Assembly (NCBI RefSeq): GCF_013410405.1
Contig: NZ_JACCFK010000001.1
Location: 1,674,001-1,738,000, forward strand
From: Amycolatopsis endophytica
GTDB taxonomy: Bacteria > Actinomycetota > Actinomycetes > Mycobacteriales > Pseudonocardiaceae
Direction of reading: 5' to 3'
DNA length: 64,000 bases
The notes beneath the pieces were generated by a model, which searched no databases, had not been told where the DNA came from, and was given only the letters and a program-made list of their open reading frames with translations. How positions within the stretch are numbered: position 1 is the first letter of the stretch; every line of letters begins with the position of its first letter. Position numbers and translations under genes: made by a program. Shown here one piece after another: positions 17,058-25,288 of this stretch.

Positions 17058-18362
17058 TCAGCTCCGCAGGGCGACGCGGGCCGGGCGGGAACGGCCGAGG
17101 CCCACATAGGACAGTCCGGCGTCCATGATGGTCCGTGGCTCCAGCAGGTTCCGCGTGTCCACGACCCCGTCGCCCTGCATCAGGTCCGCCGTGTAGCCCC
17201 AGTCCAGCTTGGTGAACTCGGCCCACTCGGTCAGCACCACGATCGCGTCGGCGTCCTTGGCCACCTGGTACGGGTCGTCGACCACCGTCATGCCGGGCAG
17301 CGCCTCGCGGACCGCCGGGTCGTAGGCCGTGACCTCCGCACCGTGCGCGGCGAGCATCGCGGTGACGGACAGGGCGGGCGAGTCGCGCAGGTCGTTGGTG
17401 CCTGCCTTGAACGCCAGCCCGAGCACGCCGATCCGCGCCCCGGCGAGGCTGCCGCCGACGGCACCGGCGATCTTCGCGACGATCCGGTCGCGTTGCGCGA
17501 TGTTCTCCACGATCGCGGCGGTCAGCAGCGAGAAGTCGAACCCGACCGATTCGGCGACCTGCACCAGCGCATGCGTGTCCTTGGGCAGGCACGACCCGCC
17601 CCAGCCGGGGCCGGGCTTGAGGAACGAGCGCCCGATGCGCCGGTCGTAGCCCATCCCCTCGGTCACCGACACGATGTCCGCGCCGAGCCGGTCGCACAGT
17701 TCGGCGATCGCGTTGACGTAGGACAGCTTCATCGCGAGGAAGCAGTTGGCCGCGTACTTGACCAGCTCGGCGCTCGCGGCGTCGGTGACGACGCTCGGCG
17801 CGGACAGGTCGCGGTAGAGGTCGGCGATGCGGCGCGCGGCGGACTCGTCGTCGGAGCCGACGACGATCCGGTCCGGGTGCATGAAGTCCTCGACGGCGGT
17901 GCCCTCGCGCAGGAACTCGGGGTTCGCGACCACCGGCACGTCGTCGCGGCCGAGCAGGGCGCGGATGCGCTGGGCGGTGCCGACCGGGACGGTCGACTTG
18001 GTGACCACCGCGCAGCCTGCGGGCAGGATGTCGGCGATCTCGGCGATCACCGCTTCGACGGCACGCAGGTCGGCGGCCCCGCCCGCGCCCATCGGCGTCG
18101 GCACGCACAGGTAGACCGCGCCGGCACCGGCGACGGCGTCGCGGGATCCGACGACGAACCGCAGCCTTCTCGCGGCGAGCCCGCGGGTGACCAGTTCCTC
18201 CAAGCCGGGTTCGAGGATGTCCACCCGCCCCGCGGCGAGCCTGGCGACCTTGACGTCGTCCACGTCCACGCAGGTCACCTGGTGTCCGAGGGCGGCGAGG
18301 CAGGCGCCGGTGGTCAGTCCGACGTATCCCGTGCCGATCACGACGATGCGAGCTCCGCTCAT
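17058..18362 (-). CDS. ugd: UDP-glucose 6-dehydrogenase
   Basis: A 434-residue NAD-dependent enzyme that oxidises UDP-glucose to UDP-glucuronate for cell-surface glycans. The N-terminal Rossmann motif is GTGYVGL (10-16), the Lys/Asn dyad follows in the central domain (VKYAANCFLAMK, ~201-212), and the catalytic C258 is in GPGWGGSCLPKD. The C-terminal UDP-binding domain starts near 320 (GLAFKAGTNDLRDSPAL). Length is normal for the family. The ATG at 18362 is chosen because the Rossmann strand begins right after it; an upstream extension has no homology sense. It converges with the VOC gene one base away. Its product could feed the glycan operon at the window's left end. Confidence 0.94.
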   Translation of the reverse strand: MSGARIVVIGTGYVGLTTGACLAALGHQVTCVDVDDVKVARLAAGRVDILEPGLEELVTRGLAARRLRFVVGSRDAVAGAGAVYLCVPTPMGAGGAADLRAVEAVIAEIADILPAGCAVVTKSTVPVGTAQRIRALLGRDDVPVVANPEFLREGTAVEDFMHPDRIVVGSDDESAARRIADLYRDLSAPSVVTDAASAELVKYAANCFLAMKLSYVNAIAELCDRLGADIVSVTEGMGYDRRIGRSFLKPGPGWGGSCLPKDTHALVQVAESVGFDFSLLTAAIVENIAQRDRIVAKIAGAVGGSLAGARIGVLGLAFKAGTNDLRDSPALSVTAMLAAHGAEVTAYDPAVREALPGMTVVDDPYQVAKDADAIVVLTEWAEFTKLDWGYTADLMQGDGVVDTRNLLEPRTIMDAGLSYVGLGRSRPARVALRS

Positions 18363-18520
18363 GGAGCCGACGGTGACAGCCCGAGTTGACCGCAGTCCTA
18401 ACGGAAGTCGTCCTCGCCGAATACGTCGCGCTACGGGTGAGGAGGGCCACGGCGGGCGCGGGCGAACGAGCGTTAACCTCGGTGGCAGAGCAGACCGGCC
18501 GGCCACGGAAGGACCCATCC

Positions 18521-19279
18521 ATGCAGATCAAGGACACGGCGGCGATCGTCACCGGCGGCGCGTCGGGCCTCGGCGGCGCGACGGCGAAGGCGCTGGCCGA
18601 GCGGGGCGCGCACGTGTTCGCCATCGACCTGGCAGCCGGGATCGAGAAGGCGGAGAAGGTCGAGGGCGTCACCTACGTCGAGGCGGACGTGACCGACGGT
18701 GAGCAGGTCGCGGCGGCCGTCGAGCAGGCCGCGGGTGCGCCGGTGCCGCTGCGGGTGGTCGTGAACTGCGCCGGCATCGGGCCGTCCGCCCGGATCCTGT
18801 CCAAGAAGGGCACGCACGATCTGAACCTGTTCCGGAAGGTCGTGGAGATCAACCTGATCGGCACGTTCACCGTGACGACGCTGGCGGCCGAGGCGATCGC
18901 GAAGACCGAGCCGCTGGAGGACGGCGCGCGCGGCGTGGTCGTGAACACCGCTTCGGTCGCCGCCTTCGACGGGCAGATCGGGCAGGCCGCGTACGCGGCG
19001 TCGAAGGGCGGCGTCGCCGGGCTGACGCTGCCGGCCGCGCGGGACCTGGCGTCGCAGGGCATCCGCGTCATGACGATCGCGCCGGGAATCATCGACACCC
19101 CGATGCTGGCCACGGTTTCCGAGGAGTTCCGCGCCGGTCTGGCCGCGGGAGTGCCGTTCCCGAAGCGACTCGGCCGTCCCGACGAGTACGCGCGGCTCGC
19201 GGTGAACATCGTCGAGCACGACTACCTCAACGGCGAGGTCATCCGCATGGACGGCTCCCTGCGGATGGCGCCGCGCTGA
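18521..19279 (+). CDS. SDR dehydrogenase, 3-hydroxyacyl-CoA dehydrogenase type 2-like
   Basis: A 252-residue short-chain dehydrogenase. The NAD-binding TGGASGLG motif lies at ~10-17, NCAG near 86, the active Ser in NTASVAAFDG and the Tyr/Lys pair in YAASK. The C-terminal APGIIDTPML and FPKRLGRPDEYARL segments, and the short insert after NAG, match the type 2 3-hydroxyacyl-CoA (17-beta-hydroxysteroid type 10) subgroup, which oxidises beta-hydroxyacyl-CoA in fatty acid and branched amino acid breakdown. The start follows AAGGAC. It is divergent from ugd with a 158-base gap holding a possible -10, TAACCT, at 18474. Confidence 0.9.
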   Translation: MQIKDTAAIVTGGASGLGGATAKALAERGAHVFAIDLAAGIEKAEKVEGVTYVEADVTDGEQVAAAVEQAAGAPVPLRVVVNCAGIGPSARILSKKGTHDLNLFRKVVEINLIGTFTVTTLAAEAIAKTEPLEDGARGVVVNTASVAAFDGQIGQAAYAASKGGVAGLTLPAARDLASQGIRVMTIAPGIIDTPMLATVSEEFRAGLAAGVPFPKRLGRPDEYARLAVNIVEHDYLNGEVIRMDGSLRMAPR

Positions 19280-19286
19280 TCGCGGG

Positions 19287-19312
19287 CCGGGGCCGCCGGT
19301 CGGCGGCCCCGG
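19287..19312. terminator. Bidirectional hairpin between convergent genes
   Basis: A perfect inverted repeat, CCGGGGCCGCC-GGTC-GGCGGCCCCGG, with an 11-base GC stem and four-base loop, placed midway between the ends of the SDR and erythromycin-esterase genes. There is no T-run, as is usual in high-GC actinobacteria, so it is an I-shaped terminator serving both strands. Confidence 0.75.
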
Positions 19313-19319
19313 TCGCGGC

Positions 19320-20450
19320 TCAGGCGGCGCTGACGTGCAGGATCGCGTCGGCGCCGTCGACGGTTTCCTGGTCCAGCGGGAAGTAGCCCTGCATCGGGGT
19401 GGGGTCGGCCCGCACTTCGGCGGGCGGGATCGTCGCCGGTGCGGCCAGACCCCAGGTGCCGATCCGGCGCTGCAGCAGGCCCTCGTAGGTCTCCGGGCGC
19501 GGTTCACGCAGCTCGATGGTCTCGCTGCGGCCCAGGCTGCCCGCGACGAACGTGTAGCGGTGCGCGGCCACCGCCGCGACGATAGCGCCCGCGCTGTACC
19601 ACTCCATGTCCATCGGCCCCATGCGCATGCGGCTTCTGTTCCGCTGCAGGTGCCGGTTGTGGGCGAACACCAGGGTCACGCCCCGGTCCGCCTCGATGTC
19701 GCGGATGTCGAAGAGGTTCTGGGCCATGACCGCGTCCCGGATCGCGCACAGGCGGTTCCAGCGGGTGGTGCCGTCGATGTCCTCGGCCGCCTGTGCGTGG
19801 TAACGCAGCAGGGCGAGCCCGGCGGTGAGGTGTGTCCTGGCCTCGAACCACCCGGCGCGGGACGTCGCCGCGATCAGCTCGGGGGCGCGGGCGCCGAGCT
19901 GGATGAGCAGGTCGTCGGCGAGCGCCCGCAGGCGGTCCGCCTCGGCGGTGCGGCCTGCCGACCGTGCCGGGTCCATGATCGCTTCCGTGCGGCTCCACCG
20001 GCCGTCCTCTCCGGCGAGCCCCGCGATGTCGAGGTCGACGCCCAGGTAGTCACGTCCGTGTTCGAGGTAGGTGCGGGGGCTGGGTGCGCTCATCGTCTCG
20101 GTGGGGATGTCGAAACCGTGGAACGCCAGCCGTTCCTCCGGCGGACGGTTCTCGTTGTACTCGCGCATCCACGCGACCAGCCGCCGGTTGGTGTCGAGTT
20201 GCCCGAAGGTGTGTGAGAAGCCCTCGCGCATCACCTTTTCGTGGGTTCCCACGCCGTTCTGGACGAAGTCGTTCACGACGAGCGCGGCGACCCGGTCGGT
20301 TTCCAGGGCGATCGAGGCGAACCCGTGCCCGGCGAGCCGCGCGAACAGGTCGTTGCGAAGGTCGGCGAAGGCCGGTTCCAGGTGGGTCGGTTCACCGAAG
20401 GCCAGCAGCTCCGTGGAGGGGGTGACGAGTTGCCGAATGTCCTGACTCAT
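19320..20450 (-). CDS. Erythromycin esterase family hydrolase
   Basis: A 376-residue member of the erythromycin esterase/succinoglycan-type family. Those enzymes cleave the macrolactone of 14-membered macrolides with an activated water. The signature LLAFGEPTHLEPAF holds the conserved Glu (E20) and His (H23); ALETDR near 50, FHGFDIP near 118 and FAHNRHLQ near 250 follow the family order, although the last usually reads AHNGH. Length is near normal. The ATG at 20450 fits a leaderless promoter (TACGAT in the minus strand, eight bases upstream). The divergent MerR-type regulator probably controls it. Macrolide resistance is possible, but many family members have unknown substrates. Confidence 0.85.
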   Translation of the reverse strand: MSQDIRQLVTPSTELLAFGEPTHLEPAFADLRNDLFARLAGHGFASIALETDRVAALVVNDFVQNGVGTHEKVMREGFSHTFGQLDTNRRLVAWMREYNENRPPEERLAFHGFDIPTETMSAPSPRTYLEHGRDYLGVDLDIAGLAGEDGRWSRTEAIMDPARSAGRTAEADRLRALADDLLIQLGARAPELIAATSRAGWFEARTHLTAGLALLRYHAQAAEDIDGTTRWNRLCAIRDAVMAQNLFDIRDIEADRGVTLVFAHNRHLQRNRSRMRMGPMDMEWYSAGAIVAAVAAHRYTFVAGSLGRSETIELREPRPETYEGLLQRRIGTWGLAAPATIPPAEVRADPTPMQGYFPLDQETVDGADAILHVSAA

Positions 20451-20452
20451 GT

Positions 20453-20474
20453 GTCTCAATCGTATATTTGAAAC
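20453..20474. promoter_or_regulatory. Operator candidate at the esterase promoter
   Basis: Imperfect dyad with half-sites GTCTCAA and TTGAAAC separated by eight bases. It covers the esterase -10 (TACGAT on the minus strand, 20459-20464), so a bound regulator would control this leaderless transcript. The same GTCTCA half-site recurs at the regulator's own start. Confidence 0.45.
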
Positions 20475-20516
20475 ACCAGTGGAAACTTCTCCCGGCTTCG
20501 GGGCAGGATCGCCGGG

Positions 20517-20537
20517 TAAAGTCTCAACCGGTGAAAC
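20517..20537 (+). promoter_or_regulatory. Leaderless promoter and operator candidate of the MerR-type regulator
   Basis: TAAAGT at 20517-20522 is a TANNNT -10 eight bases before the GTG start. GTCTCA-ACCGG-TGAAAC (20521-20537) is an imperfect dyad over the transcription start that shares its half-site with the dyad at the esterase promoter, which suggests autoregulation. Confidence 0.45.
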
Positions 20538-21229
20538 CCTCGGACCTCGCGCGTGAACACGGCATCTCGACGCAGGCGGTGCGCAACTACGAGCGGGACG
20601 GCTTCCTCCCACCCGCCGACCGCACCCCGAGTGGTTACCGGGTCTACACGAAGGCCCATGCCGCCGCACTGCGCACGTTCCTCGCACTCATCCCGGCCTA
20701 CGGGCACGCCGGGAGCGGTCAAATCATGAGCGCGCTCAACGACGGCCGGGTGGATCACGCGCTGATGCTCATCGATCGCGGCCACAGCCGACTGCTGCAG
20801 GACCGCGAAACCCTCGACTCCGTGCGCGACGCGATCGATCACCTGACCGCGGCGCCCGTCCCGTCCCGCTCGCCCCGGGATTCGCTGACCATCGGCGAGC
20901 TGGCCCGCCGTCTGCGAGTCACTCCGGCAACGCTGCGCAACTGGGAACAGGCGGGCATCCTGACCCCCACCCGCGATCCGACGACCGCTTACCGCACCTA
21001 CCAGGCGCCCGACATCCGCGACGCCGAACTGACCCACCTGCTCCGACGCGGGGGCTACCTGCTGGACCACATCGCCGGCGTCATCCGGCAGATTCACACG
21101 GCGGGCGGCAGCGAACCACTCGCGCGGGCTCTCGGCGACTGGCACCGGAAACTCACCGCACAAGCCCTGGCCATGCTCCACGCGGCGACTTACGTCAGCG
21201 AGTACGTGAAGCTGACCAAAGAGGGTTGA
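20531..21229 (+). CDS. TioE-like MerR family regulator with two HTH domains
   Basis: A 232-residue regulator with two MerR-type winged helices in one chain: residues ~1-45 (PSDLAREHGISTQAVRNYER then RTPSGYRVYT) and ~115-170 (LTIGELARRLRVTPATLRNW then TTAYRTYQAPDI). Between them lies a helical linker with a His-rich DHALMLIDRGH patch. Twin MerR domains of this order occur in the TioE group of actinobacterial regulators. The GTG at 20531 is chosen because it starts the first HTH and sits eight bases after a -10-like TAAAGT. It is divergent from the esterase and probably binds the two related dyads in the 80-base gap. Confidence 0.85.
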   Translation: MKPSDLAREHGISTQAVRNYERDGFLPPADRTPSGYRVYTKAHAAALRTFLALIPAYGHAGSGQIMSALNDGRVDHALMLIDRGHSRLLQDRETLDSVRDAIDHLTAAPVPSRSPRDSLTIGELARRLRVTPATLRNWEQAGILTPTRDPTTAYRTYQAPDIRDAELTHLLRRGGYLLDHIAGVIRQIHTAGGSEPLARALGDWHRKLTAQALAMLHAATYVSEYVKLTKEG

Positions 21230-21349
21230 GGAGATTCAGAACCGTCGCCCGCCAACGCAAGCCAACCAAGACGTGCCCGGACCTCAGGTGACCGACTCGC
21301 CGGACGGGCAGACCCCGGGATGACCAGCCAGCTCGGGTGTTGCTGCTGC

Positions 21350-22993
21350 CTACAGGTCGCCCATGAACGGAATGCTGTTGGCCGTGTCGGTCATCCAGTG
21401 GCGCAGCGCATGGGTGGCTCGCACGTCGTCCTCGTTGTAGCGCAGCAGGCGGGTCCGCTGCGACTCGTCGGGAAGCGAGCCGTCCAGGCCGACCGCCTGG
21501 CGGTACCAGCGCATGGAGGCTTCGCCGCCCGCTTCCGGGTCGCGCCAGCTGAAACCGGCCACCGGGGCCACCACCTTGAGGCCCTTGCCGCGTGAGCACA
21601 GGAACTGGTCGGACACGCTGCGGAACAGATCGACCCACTCTTCCGAATCCACAAAGGACTGGATCTCGCTCTTCGGGGGCATGCCGGGGAAATCGCCGAA
21701 ACGCTCGACCGAACCGAAGAGCCACCTGTTTTCGGCCATCGCGTTGTAGCAGTAGGCACGGAAGGTCAGGCCCGCCGCCAGTGTCCGCGATCGCACGTCA
21801 CGCAGCCAGGTCCAGAACTCCGTGAACGACCGGGCCTCATCACCCGTGGGCAGCGGATCCCACGTCACGAACGCGCGATAACCCTGCGCCTCCCCGATGT
21901 CCGCGCCGCTGAGCAGGCATCCCCACAGGTAGGCACCCGACTCGCCGAAGGACTCCATGTCGATGTCGACCTCGACGTCCGCGCGGGGCACCTCCACCCG
22001 CTGCACGCGGCGCACCACCGTCAGGTCCGCCAGCCAGGCACGGGCCAGCGCGACCGCGTCCCCGAACGGGCCCGACGTCCAGATGATCGGTGGCTCGTCG
22101 TGCGGGTCCAGCGCGGCCAGCTTATCTACTGTGGACACCCCGGCCCTGCGCAGCTCCATCGCGTCCTCGCCGCGCACGACCAGGCTCACGTCGCGGGCGG
22201 CGGTCAGCTCGACCTCGCACGTCGGCCACCACGGGCACGAGCGGCATTCCAGCACCCGGGACGGCTCGGCCAGCGCGGGACCACCGGTGCGGGCGGATTC
22301 GGCGATCGCGAGCCGGTCGGCGAACCGCAGGTCGTACTCGGTGAGCGCGGTGCGGCCGTCCGGCCAGGTGGCCGCGGTCAGGTCGTGCCACAGCACCACG
22401 TCGGCGTCCAGGCCGATGACGCCGCCCACCAGCCGCTCGGCCGCCAGGCCGTGCGCCTCCAGCATCCGGCGCAGATGCGCCAGCCGCATCTGGTCACGCG
22501 GGTGTGAGCGCACCTTGCGGGACGGATCCGGGATCGCGTGGCGCGGGTCCAGGTCGTGCGGCGGCGTGGTGACCGCGCCCGCGCCCGGATCCGTGATGCG
22601 GTGGCGGACCACCAGCACCGGCAGGTAACCGGCGCCGTCCCGCACCAGCAGCTCGGACCCGCCCCGGCGGTGCCCGGCCCGGTCGGCGGGCAGCAGCGCG
22701 CCCCAGATGTAGTCGACGGACTGCACGATCGCCTGCTGCGTGGCGGCCACGCGCTCGGCGGCGGGCAGCTCGCGGTCGACGACCACCCAGCTCGCGCCCG
22801 GGTTGGCCGCGACCAGCCGCTGCCGGATCTCCGCCCGGTGGGCCGCCGCGTCGGCGATGCGCTGCTCGGCGGCCGGATCCGGCGGGGCCAGCTCCACGCC
22901 ACGCATCGCGGGGTCGTGTTCGAGGTGCACACGACGACGGCAGCGGCTGACCGCGCCGGCTTCGAGCAGCACCTCAGGTTCCATACCACCCAC
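21350..22993 (-). CDS. TM0106-family RecB-like nuclease with RNase H-like domain
   Basis: A 547-residue putative nuclease. The N-terminal half resembles the PD-(D/E)XK RecB/Cas4 fold of the TM0106 family, ending in a cysteine cluster LECRSCPWWPTC (~255-266) like the iron-sulphur anchor of Cas4 and AddB. A short HhH-like segment follows (LRRAGVSTVDKLAALD). The C-terminal ~240 residues are an RNase H-like/DEDD exonuclease module with DIDMES as motif I and LLRYNEDDVRAT as motif III. A role in DNA repair is likely. GTG at 22993 is favoured because GGAGGGG lies about ten bases upstream; ATG at 22984 would remove three residues. Confidence 0.85.
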   Translation of the reverse strand: MGGMEPEVLLEAGAVSRCRRRVHLEHDPAMRGVELAPPDPAAEQRIADAAAHRAEIRQRLVAANPGASWVVVDRELPAAERVAATQQAIVQSVDYIWGALLPADRAGHRRGGSELLVRDGAGYLPVLVVRHRITDPGAGAVTTPPHDLDPRHAIPDPSRKVRSHPRDQMRLAHLRRMLEAHGLAAERLVGGVIGLDADVVLWHDLTAATWPDGRTALTEYDLRFADRLAIAESARTGGPALAEPSRVLECRSCPWWPTCEVELTAARDVSLVVRGEDAMELRRAGVSTVDKLAALDPHDEPPIIWTSGPFGDAVALARAWLADLTVVRRVQRVEVPRADVEVDIDMESFGESGAYLWGCLLSGADIGEAQGYRAFVTWDPLPTGDEARSFTEFWTWLRDVRSRTLAAGLTFRAYCYNAMAENRWLFGSVERFGDFPGMPPKSEIQSFVDSEEWVDLFRSVSDQFLCSRGKGLKVVAPVAGFSWRDPEAGGEASMRWYRQAVGLDGSLPDESQRTRLLRYNEDDVRATHALRHWMTDTANSIPFMGDL

Positions 22994-23075
22994 TGTAGAA
23001 GGCCCCTCCGACAGTTTTGCGCCCAGTGTGACCGCCGCATTACGTGTCGGACATGCCCCTGCTTGTGCGTGCCGC

Positions 23076-23081
23076 TACATT
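23076..23081 (+). promoter_or_regulatory. Leaderless-type -10 element
   Basis: TACATT, six bases before the ATG of the following gene and with no Shine-Dalgarno between, fits the TANNNT-N6/7-ATG pattern of actinobacterial leaderless transcripts. Confidence 0.4.
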
Positions 23082-23087
23082 CAGCCC

Positions 23088-23552
23088 ATGGCTCGCAAGA
23101 AGACCCAGACGCCGGCCGAGACGGGCATCACGCCGAAGAAGGCCAAGAACGCGGTCGCGGTGGCGAAGATCGTGGTCCCCGCTGTCGCTCCCGCGCTGGC
23201 CCCGCTCGCGGTCAAGGCGGCGAGCGCGGTCCGCGACGCCTACGACCACTACCAGGCGAAACGTCTCGGTGTGCCGATCGACCAGCTGACCGAGTTCACC
23301 GGCCGCGGCGCGCACCTGCTCGCGCGTGTCGCGGGCACCTCCGAGGCGCTGGCCGAGGTCCGCAAGTCCGAGCGCGCGAGCGAGGACGACGTGCGCTTCG
23401 CGAAGGACTCGCAGGCGACGCTCGAACAGCTGACCGCCGCGGTCCGTGCGGCGGAACGCATGCCCGCGTCCCGCCGCAAGGCCGCCCACCAGGCGGTGGC
23501 GAAGGAGCTGGAGCAGATCGAGAGCGGTCTGCTCCAGCGCCTGGGTGTCTAG
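23088..23552 (+). CDS. DUF6474-like helical protein
   Basis: A 154-residue basic, alpha-helical protein starting MARKK. Lys-rich ends flank a mildly hydrophobic stretch (AVAKIVVPAVAPALAPLAVK, ~22-41), probably an amphipathic membrane-associated helix, and the rest is charged helices. I believe it belongs to a small conserved actinobacterial family (DUF6474), but this is from memory of its shape. No function is known. The ATG has no ribosome site and lies six bases after TACATT, which fits leaderless translation. It is divergent from the nuclease and abuts the end of the osmoprotectant operon. Confidence 0.72.
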   Translation: MARKKTQTPAETGITPKKAKNAVAVAKIVVPAVAPALAPLAVKAASAVRDAYDHYQAKRLGVPIDQLTEFTGRGAHLLARVAGTSEALAEVRKSERASEDDVRFAKDSQATLEQLTAAVRAAERMPASRRKAAHQAVAKELEQIESGLLQRLGV

Positions 23553-24515
23553 CTACTTGATGAAGCCCTTGGAGATCATCCAGTCGCGGGCGACCTCGCC
23601 CGCGTCCTTGCCGTCGACGTCGACCTGTTTGCACAGTTCGATCATCTGCTGGTTGTCCAGCGACTTGGCGATCGGTTCGAGCACCCCGCGCACGGCCGGG
23701 TGGGCGTCCAGGAACTCCTTCTTCATCGTCGCCGCCGCGTTGTACTGCGGGAAGAACCGCTTGTCGTCGGCGAGGACGCGCAGGTTCAGGCCCGCGATGC
23801 GGCCGTCGGTCGTGAAGATCTCACCGAAGTTGCAGGTGCCGCTGGCCACCGCGGCGTAGATGGCGCCGGTGCCGAACGTCTTGACGTCCGTGGCCGGGAA
23901 CCCGTACGTCCGCTGCACGCCGGGCATCCCGTCCTGACGGCTCGCGAACTCCGTCTCCACGCAGAAGACCGCCTGTTCCGGGTGCTGCTTCAGGAACTCC
24001 GTCATGTCCGAATTGGACCGCAGGTTGTGCTGCTGCGCGTACGCCTCGGTAGTGGCGAAGGCATAGGTGTTGTTCACCGGCGAGTAGTCGAGCCAGGTGA
24101 TCCCGAACTGCTTCTCGTCGGCCGCCTTCGTCGCGTCGAACTGGGCCTTCTCGTCCGGGATGGGCTCGGTGTTGCCCTGGTAGGAGATCCACGCGGTGCC
24201 GGTGTACTCCCACGAGATGTCGATCTGCCCGTTCATCAGGGCCTGCCGCGCGGAGTTCGAGCCGCTGATGTTGGTCAGGTCGGTGATGTCCGCGCCCGCG
24301 GCGGACAACGCCAGCTCGGCCATGTAGCCCAGGATGATGTTCTCGGTGAAGTCCTTCGACCCGACCGCGACGTCCAGGCCCTCCAGGCTCGGCACCGGTT
24401 TGATCGTCCCTGGCTCCACGTCATAGGGCAGCGACGCGTTGACGTCCAGGCCGCAGGCGGTCAGCGACGTCGTCAGCAGCGCGGCCCCGAAAACCGCCTT
24501 GAGCCGGTGCTTCAC
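23553..24515 (-). CDS. Osmoprotectant ABC transporter, substrate-binding lipoprotein
   Basis: A 320-residue OpuAC/ProX-like lipoprotein: signal peptide with lipobox LTAC, lipidated C21. The mature protein shows VGSKDFTENIILGYMAELAL (~52-71), the classic start of OpuCC/OsmX-type glycine betaine, choline or carnitine binders, then GQIDISWEYTGTAW and aromatic residues later that could form a cage for quaternary ammonium groups. It is the last gene of a four-gene importer operon and overlaps the upstream permease by four bases. Substrate could be betaine, choline or a related compatible solute. Confidence 0.9.
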   Translation of the reverse strand: MKHRLKAVFGAALLTTSLTACGLDVNASLPYDVEPGTIKPVPSLEGLDVAVGSKDFTENIILGYMAELALSAAGADITDLTNISGSNSARQALMNGQIDISWEYTGTAWISYQGNTEPIPDEKAQFDATKAADEKQFGITWLDYSPVNNTYAFATTEAYAQQHNLRSNSDMTEFLKQHPEQAVFCVETEFASRQDGMPGVQRTYGFPATDVKTFGTGAIYAAVASGTCNFGEIFTTDGRIAGLNLRVLADDKRFFPQYNAAATMKKEFLDAHPAVRGVLEPIAKSLDNQQMIELCKQVDVDGKDAGEVARDWMISKGFIK

Positions 24516-25288
24516 GACAGCCCCCTCGGTCCGAAAATGCGTTCCATGATCGCGCCGAGCCAGTCGATCAGCAGCGCGAGGCCGACCGCCAGGATCGCGC
24601 CGGTCACCAGCACGGGCATGCGGTTGAGCTTGTACCCGGTGTCGATCAGCTCGCCGAGCCCGCCGCCGTTGACGAAGAACGCCAGCGTCGCCGTGCCGAC
24701 CGCGAGCACCAGCGACGTTCGCAGCCCGGCGAGGATCAGCGGCACCGCGAGCGGCATCTCGATGCGCAGCAGCACCGCGCTACCGGACATGCCGATCCCG
24801 CGGCCCGCGTCGGTGAGCGCCGGGTCGACCTGGTTGATGCCGACGATCGTGTTCCGCAGCACCGGCAGCAGCGAGTAGAACGCGATCGGCAGGACCGCGA
24901 CCCAGAACCCGTCCCATTCGGTCCACAGGAAGAACAGCACGATGACGCCGAGCGCGGGCGCGGCCTGGCCGATGTTGGCGATCGTCAGGAACACCGGTGC
25001 GACCGGGCGGGCCCATTTGCGGGTCAGCATCGCGCCCAGCGGCACGGCGACGACGACCACGATGGCCGCGACGGCGACCGTGAGCAGCAGGTGCTGCCAG
25101 GTGGCGTCCAGCAACCGGGCGGCGTTGAGGTTCTCCGCCTCGATCGCATCGTTGTCCCTGGTCAGCGCCCAGATCAGGACCGCGGCGACGACCACCACGA
25201 CCACCGCGGGCTGCACCAGCAGCCGGACCCGTTCCGCCCGCCGCGACCCGGATTCGGTGGTGAACCCCCTGTCGACGGTCGTGGTCAC
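24512..25288 (-). CDS. Osmoprotectant ABC transporter permease
   Basis: A 258-residue inner-membrane permease with about six helices after a ~25-residue cytoplasmic head. The EAA-like loop that docks onto the ATPase lies in PALTDAGRGIGMSGSAVLL (~165-183). The segment LPVLRNTIVGINQVDPAL just before it is typical of the OpuCB/OpuCD family. GTG start overlaps the stop of the ATPase gene (GTGA). It pairs with the permease encoded first in the operon to make a heterodimeric channel. The first ~50 residues are longer than in its partner. Confidence 0.9.
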   Translation of the reverse strand: MTTTVDRGFTTESGSRRAERVRLLVQPAVVVVVVAAVLIWALTRDNDAIEAENLNAARLLDATWQHLLLTVAVAAIVVVVAVPLGAMLTRKWARPVAPVFLTIANIGQAAPALGVIVLFFLWTEWDGFWVAVLPIAFYSLLPVLRNTIVGINQVDPALTDAGRGIGMSGSAVLLRIEMPLAVPLILAGLRTSLVLAVGTATLAFFVNGGGLGELIDTGYKLNRMPVLVTGAILAVGLALLIDWLGAIMERIFGPRGLS

